Below, piece after piece: positions 61,367 to 64,000 of a DNA stretch of 64,000 nucleotides. The notes under the pieces were generated by a model. The model was not told the origin of the DNA. It did not search any database and saw only the letters and a program-made list of their open reading frames with translations. Each line of letters begins with the position of its first letter. The first letter of the stretch is position 1. The position numbers and the translations under genes are program-made. Origin of the DNA: Apostichopus japonicus (taxonomy: Eukaryota > Echinodermata > Holothuroidea > Aspidochirotida > Stichopodidae). The stretch is taken from NCBI RefSeq assembly GCF_037975245.1, contig NC_092576.1:39243611-39307610 (forward strand). The letters run 5' to 3'.

Positions 61367-61572
61367 TGCTAAGATGCAACTTTCAAGGCCTGGGAAGTGC
61401 TATTTCCAGCGATCTGGTAGGCATTTTCAGCCAAAATTTTCTTGTGCGCTTTGCGACAACCATGGTGGCGCTATGCTTAGATAGTTTGCAATGCCGTATC
61501 TAGGGCTCTGATAGTTTGCCTATATTTTTGCCCCTCCCTTGGCAAATTCCTGGCTACGCTACTGTACATACT

Positions 61573-62270
61573 GTGTTGTGTCTGTTCATAAATCTAGGAA
61601 TGTAAACTCTGTTAAACAGCTTGAAGTTAGTCCAAGATTATGCGATGATTCATTACGATCTTTGATTAACTAATGAGGATAGGTAGCAGAGTTATATATA
61701 CCCGCTGCTCACAAGTTACGACATAAAGTGGATATCACTAACATAGCTCTTGGAAGTTGATTTTAATTAACATTTCTTGCTATTTTTTGGATATTAAAGC
61801 CCATAGATATACTACCATATGAAGTACAAGAAAATGGAAATTTGCATCTTTCATAATATTGCCTTTAAAATACATTTAGTTATGGTTAATGGTTATTATA
61901 AAATAAATGTAAAAAGTGTGTCTTTTTGAGAAGTCAATATCAAGTTTATTATTTGTAACTAACTCATTAACTCTTGTTTTATTGAGAAGGGGACATATCA
62001 GTTTCACCACTAAATAGAAGTTGTGGCAAAAGTCTTGACCAAATTTAAAAAAAAAAAGGAAGCTCTTTAAGACCTAATGGGTTTCTCATAAGTTCTTGAC
62101 CTTATCCTAGACGATGCTTTATACCAAATCTATAACGAATCTATTTGTTTTCACCATAGATCCCTCACCTAATACCTTATTCCAACATGAATTTTGGTAC
62201 TATATGGTTATAATGTCAGGATACCGTGGACAAGTCATAACATGCTGTATCTCTTTGCTCATCTCAGACT
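61573..62270. other. BET1 intron 1, unremarkable
   Basis: No gene, repeat or element recognised. Confidence 0.4.
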
Positions 62271-62279
62271 ATAAACAGA

Positions 62280-63140
62280 AATAACATTAGTGATGTTGCT
62301 AACATTCCCTCTTCCTATCCCCTCCTTGCAAAGGCTTCCTTTAATCTCCTCCTCCTATTCCCTCATCATATACCCTCCTTGTAAAATGTCTTTTCAACTC
62401 CTCCCCCCCCCTTCCCCATTACCTGGTCCTCTTACCCTAATTACAGTAGTGTTTATACCATATGTAACACCATTCAATGTTTGGGTTAATAACTTGTACA
62501 TATGTAAAAGAATCAAATTTTTGTTGTTATAGTCTCAAATCCCTCACCTCTCTAATACCGGTCCCCAACATTAAACTCTATGGTTATCAGGGAATGATTT
62601 ATTCAGTATCACATTACAAAATATATACCAAATGGTCAACTTGCTATACAAGAGCTAAGATTTACTGTTTAGCAGTGTTGGAGGACAAGTACTACCAGGG
62701 TACATTGCGAGAGACAAAATTCCAGAGTCAACAAAACTCGCTACACACAAATTTGAATGCTAAATTATTCCTTGGTTACAGTATAATGTCAAAATTATAC
62801 AATTGACATTTGTTATTATTCCTCCTTCTGGTCAGATTGAAAGAGGGAACAACTGTACCTTAATGATGCTGCTAATATCCTATTTTGCCATCCACTCTTT
62901 GCAAGCCTTCCATTCATCCCCTTCTCCCAGGCTCATTTCCCATTTCCTCCTTGCAAGTCTTCCTTTAAGCTCCTCCCATTCTCTCTTCCCATTCCCTCCT
63001 TGCAAGTCTTCCTATAAGCTCCTCCCATTCTCCATTCCCATTCCTTCCTTGCAAGTCTACCTTTAAGCTCCTCCCATTCTCCCTTCCCATTTCCTCCTTT
63101 CAAGTCTTCATTTTATCTCCATCACCCATTCCCTTTCTTC
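62280..63140 (+). repeat. C/T-rich repeat in BET1 intron 1
   Basis: Degenerate units with CTCCTCCCATTC, CCTTCCCATT and CCTCCTTGCAAGTCTTCCTT recur. The clearest are four copies of about 58 bp between 62,930 and 63,120. Confidence 0.8.
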
Positions 63141-63215
63141 GTCGTTCCCTCTCCCAACTTGAATAACTTGAGCTACACAGTGTTGTGTTGCACAGCTTGT
63201 TTACACAGCGTGTTA

Positions 63216-63300
63216 CACAACTTGTGTTACACTGTAGTGTAACTTGTGTTACACTGTAGTGTAACTTGTGTTACACTGTAGTGTAACTTGTGTTACACAG
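63216..63300 (+). repeat. 22-bp palindromic tandem repeat next to BET1 exon 2
   Basis: GTTACACTGTAGTGTAAC is a near-perfect palindrome repeated with TTGTG spacers about four times, ending about 40 bp before the exon 2 acceptor. Confidence 0.88.
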
Positions 63301-63339
63301 TGTCTTAATAGCCTTTGTCTCTTTGCCTTTGTATTCCAG

Positions 63340-63434
63340 CATCTCAAAATGGAGGCGGGAGCTACAGTGCCCTGGAGGAAGAAAATGACAGATTAGTGAA
63401 TGACTTAAACCCAAAGGTAGCAGCACTCAAACAT
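63340..63434 (+). CDS. BET1: BET1 exon 2
   Basis: After acceptor TTGTATTCCAG, 95 nt encode ASQNGGGSYSALEEENDRLV, then NDLNPKVAALKH, ending in phase 0 at GTGAGT. GYSA-EEEN-RL is the BET1 signature that leads into the SNARE helix. The remaining SNARE motif and membrane anchor must lie to the right of the window. The 3' half with its donor recurs twice downstream. Confidence 0.93.
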
Positions 63435-63805
63435 GTGAGTAATGTCCATCAAAATGAAGGGTGTGAGGTGGGTTAAGGGGGTGGGATAAGGGGTAGGGGT
63501 GGGGTGTCGTGTAGGGTTGGCCTTGTGACAGATTAGTGAATGACTTAAACCCAAAGGTAGCAGCACTCAAGCATGTGAGTAGTGTCCATCAAATGAAGGG
63601 GGTCAGGTGGGTTAAAGGGAAGTGGGTTGGGTAAGGGGTGGGGTGTGGTGTAGGGTTTGCTTTGTGACCGATTAGTGAATGACTTAAACCCAAAGGTAGC
63701 AGCAATCAAACATGTGAGTAGTGTCCATCAAATGAAGGGGGGTGAGGTTGGTTAAGGGCGTGGGGTAAGGGGTACAGTAGGAGTGGGGTGTGGTGTAGGG
63801 TTTGT
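63387..63805 (+). repeat. ~140-bp tandem repeat containing a BET1 exon end and donor
   Basis: Copies start at 63,387, 63,527 and 63,666. Each contains GATTAGTGAATGACTTAAAC, CCAAAGGTAGCAGCA-TCAA-CATGTGAGT and a G-rich tail (GGTTAAGGG, GGGGTGTGGTGTAGGGTT). Copy 1 is the functional exon end. Copies 2 and 3 lack the exon 5' half and its acceptor. A decayed fourth start (GGGTTGGCCTTGTGATCAAT) appears at 63,964. Confidence 0.93.
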
Positions 63806-64000
63806 AAAAGTTAGCTGTCAAGACTAGATAATAACGATAGAAGAGAGACTCATAGAGGATTGACGTGGATCTTAATCGTGTATATTGAAAATCCGATTTA
63901 CAGAGGCTGTGTAGAACCACAGAGAAAGTATTAAAGAGTTTATTAAGAGTATGATTATGTTACAGGGTTGGCCTTGTGATCAATTGGTTAACATATCAGT

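Larger units (their letters stand above)
59497..61564. mobile_element. hAT-type MITE carrying a nested element
   Basis: The left end CATGCGCGTAGCCAAG and right end (complement CAGTAGCGTAGCCAGGAATT) are inverted. They are flanked by the perfect 8-bp duplication TACATACT (59,489-59,496 and 61,565-61,572). An 8-bp duplication with CAG-GCGTAGCC ends fits the hAT superfamily. Without the nested DNA at 59,627-61,366 (plus one 8-bp duplication) the element is only about 320 bp, with a G/C-run-rich left end. Confidence 0.82.

Noticed and set aside
63684-63920. 78-codon minus-strand frame
   Set aside because: It is antisense to the third copy of the BET1 exon-end repeat and its G-rich tail.

Overview
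The window reads as nuclear DNA of a marine deuterostome, most likely an echinoderm and plausibly a sea cucumber. The reasons are an AT-rich sequence, short exons in long introns, a NACHT (NLR-type) immune receptor with LRR-like exons, CR1/L2-like LINEs and many small TIR transposons. The phylum is an inference; the genes are read directly. Three host genes can be reconstructed from splice sites and matching codon phases.

Left third (1-20,131): the minus strand carries an NLR-like gene. One 1.5-kb exon (13,338-14,860) encodes a complete NACHT ATPase. Small exons follow at 8,512-8,723, 6,719-6,795, 5,148-5,203, 4,480-4,599 and 1,579-1,787, encoding LRR-like modules. Their phases show a repeating four-exon cassette, and the gene runs off the left edge. 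Its introns hold a Harbinger-like remnant and a LINE 3' end. Upstream of the NACHT exon sits a 5.1-kb TIR element (15,021-20,129) that contains remnants of a gene and a nested 1.2-kb TIR element.

Middle (20,132-32,900): mostly non-genic. It holds a CR1/L2-like LINE on the plus strand (about 22,140-23,960, one frameshift), a tRNA-like remnant and a diverged tandem duplication of about 0.96 kb. I see no host gene here.

Right half (32,922-57,940): PKMYT1 (Myt1 kinase, which inhibits CDK1) lies on the minus strand in 15 coding exons. The phases agree at every junction and give 534 residues with kinase domain, membrane helix and CDK-site-rich tail. Its introns contain a minus-strand LINE split by a 2.2-kb TIR element, a 4-kb TIR element, several minisatellites, a pair of duplicated segments around the start exon, and a SINE headed by U2 snRNA. 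Upstream, and divergent from it, BET1 (ER-Golgi SNARE) starts at 57,940 on the plus strand. Its second exon is at 63,340-63,434, where the exon end plus splice donor is tandemly triplicated. The shared interval has two E2F-type sites close to a candidate PKMYT1 5' exon. A hAT-type element with another element nested inside it lies in BET1 intron 1.

The strongest unexplained signals are: (1) a hairpin of only 25-27 bp inserted at three sites with 7-bp direct repeats, one supported by a paralogous empty site; (2) the U2-headed SINE with a perfect 15-bp target duplication; (3) the phase-symmetric LRR exon cassette; and (4) six TIR elements whose ends carry arrays of a short, partly palindromic motif, different in each element.
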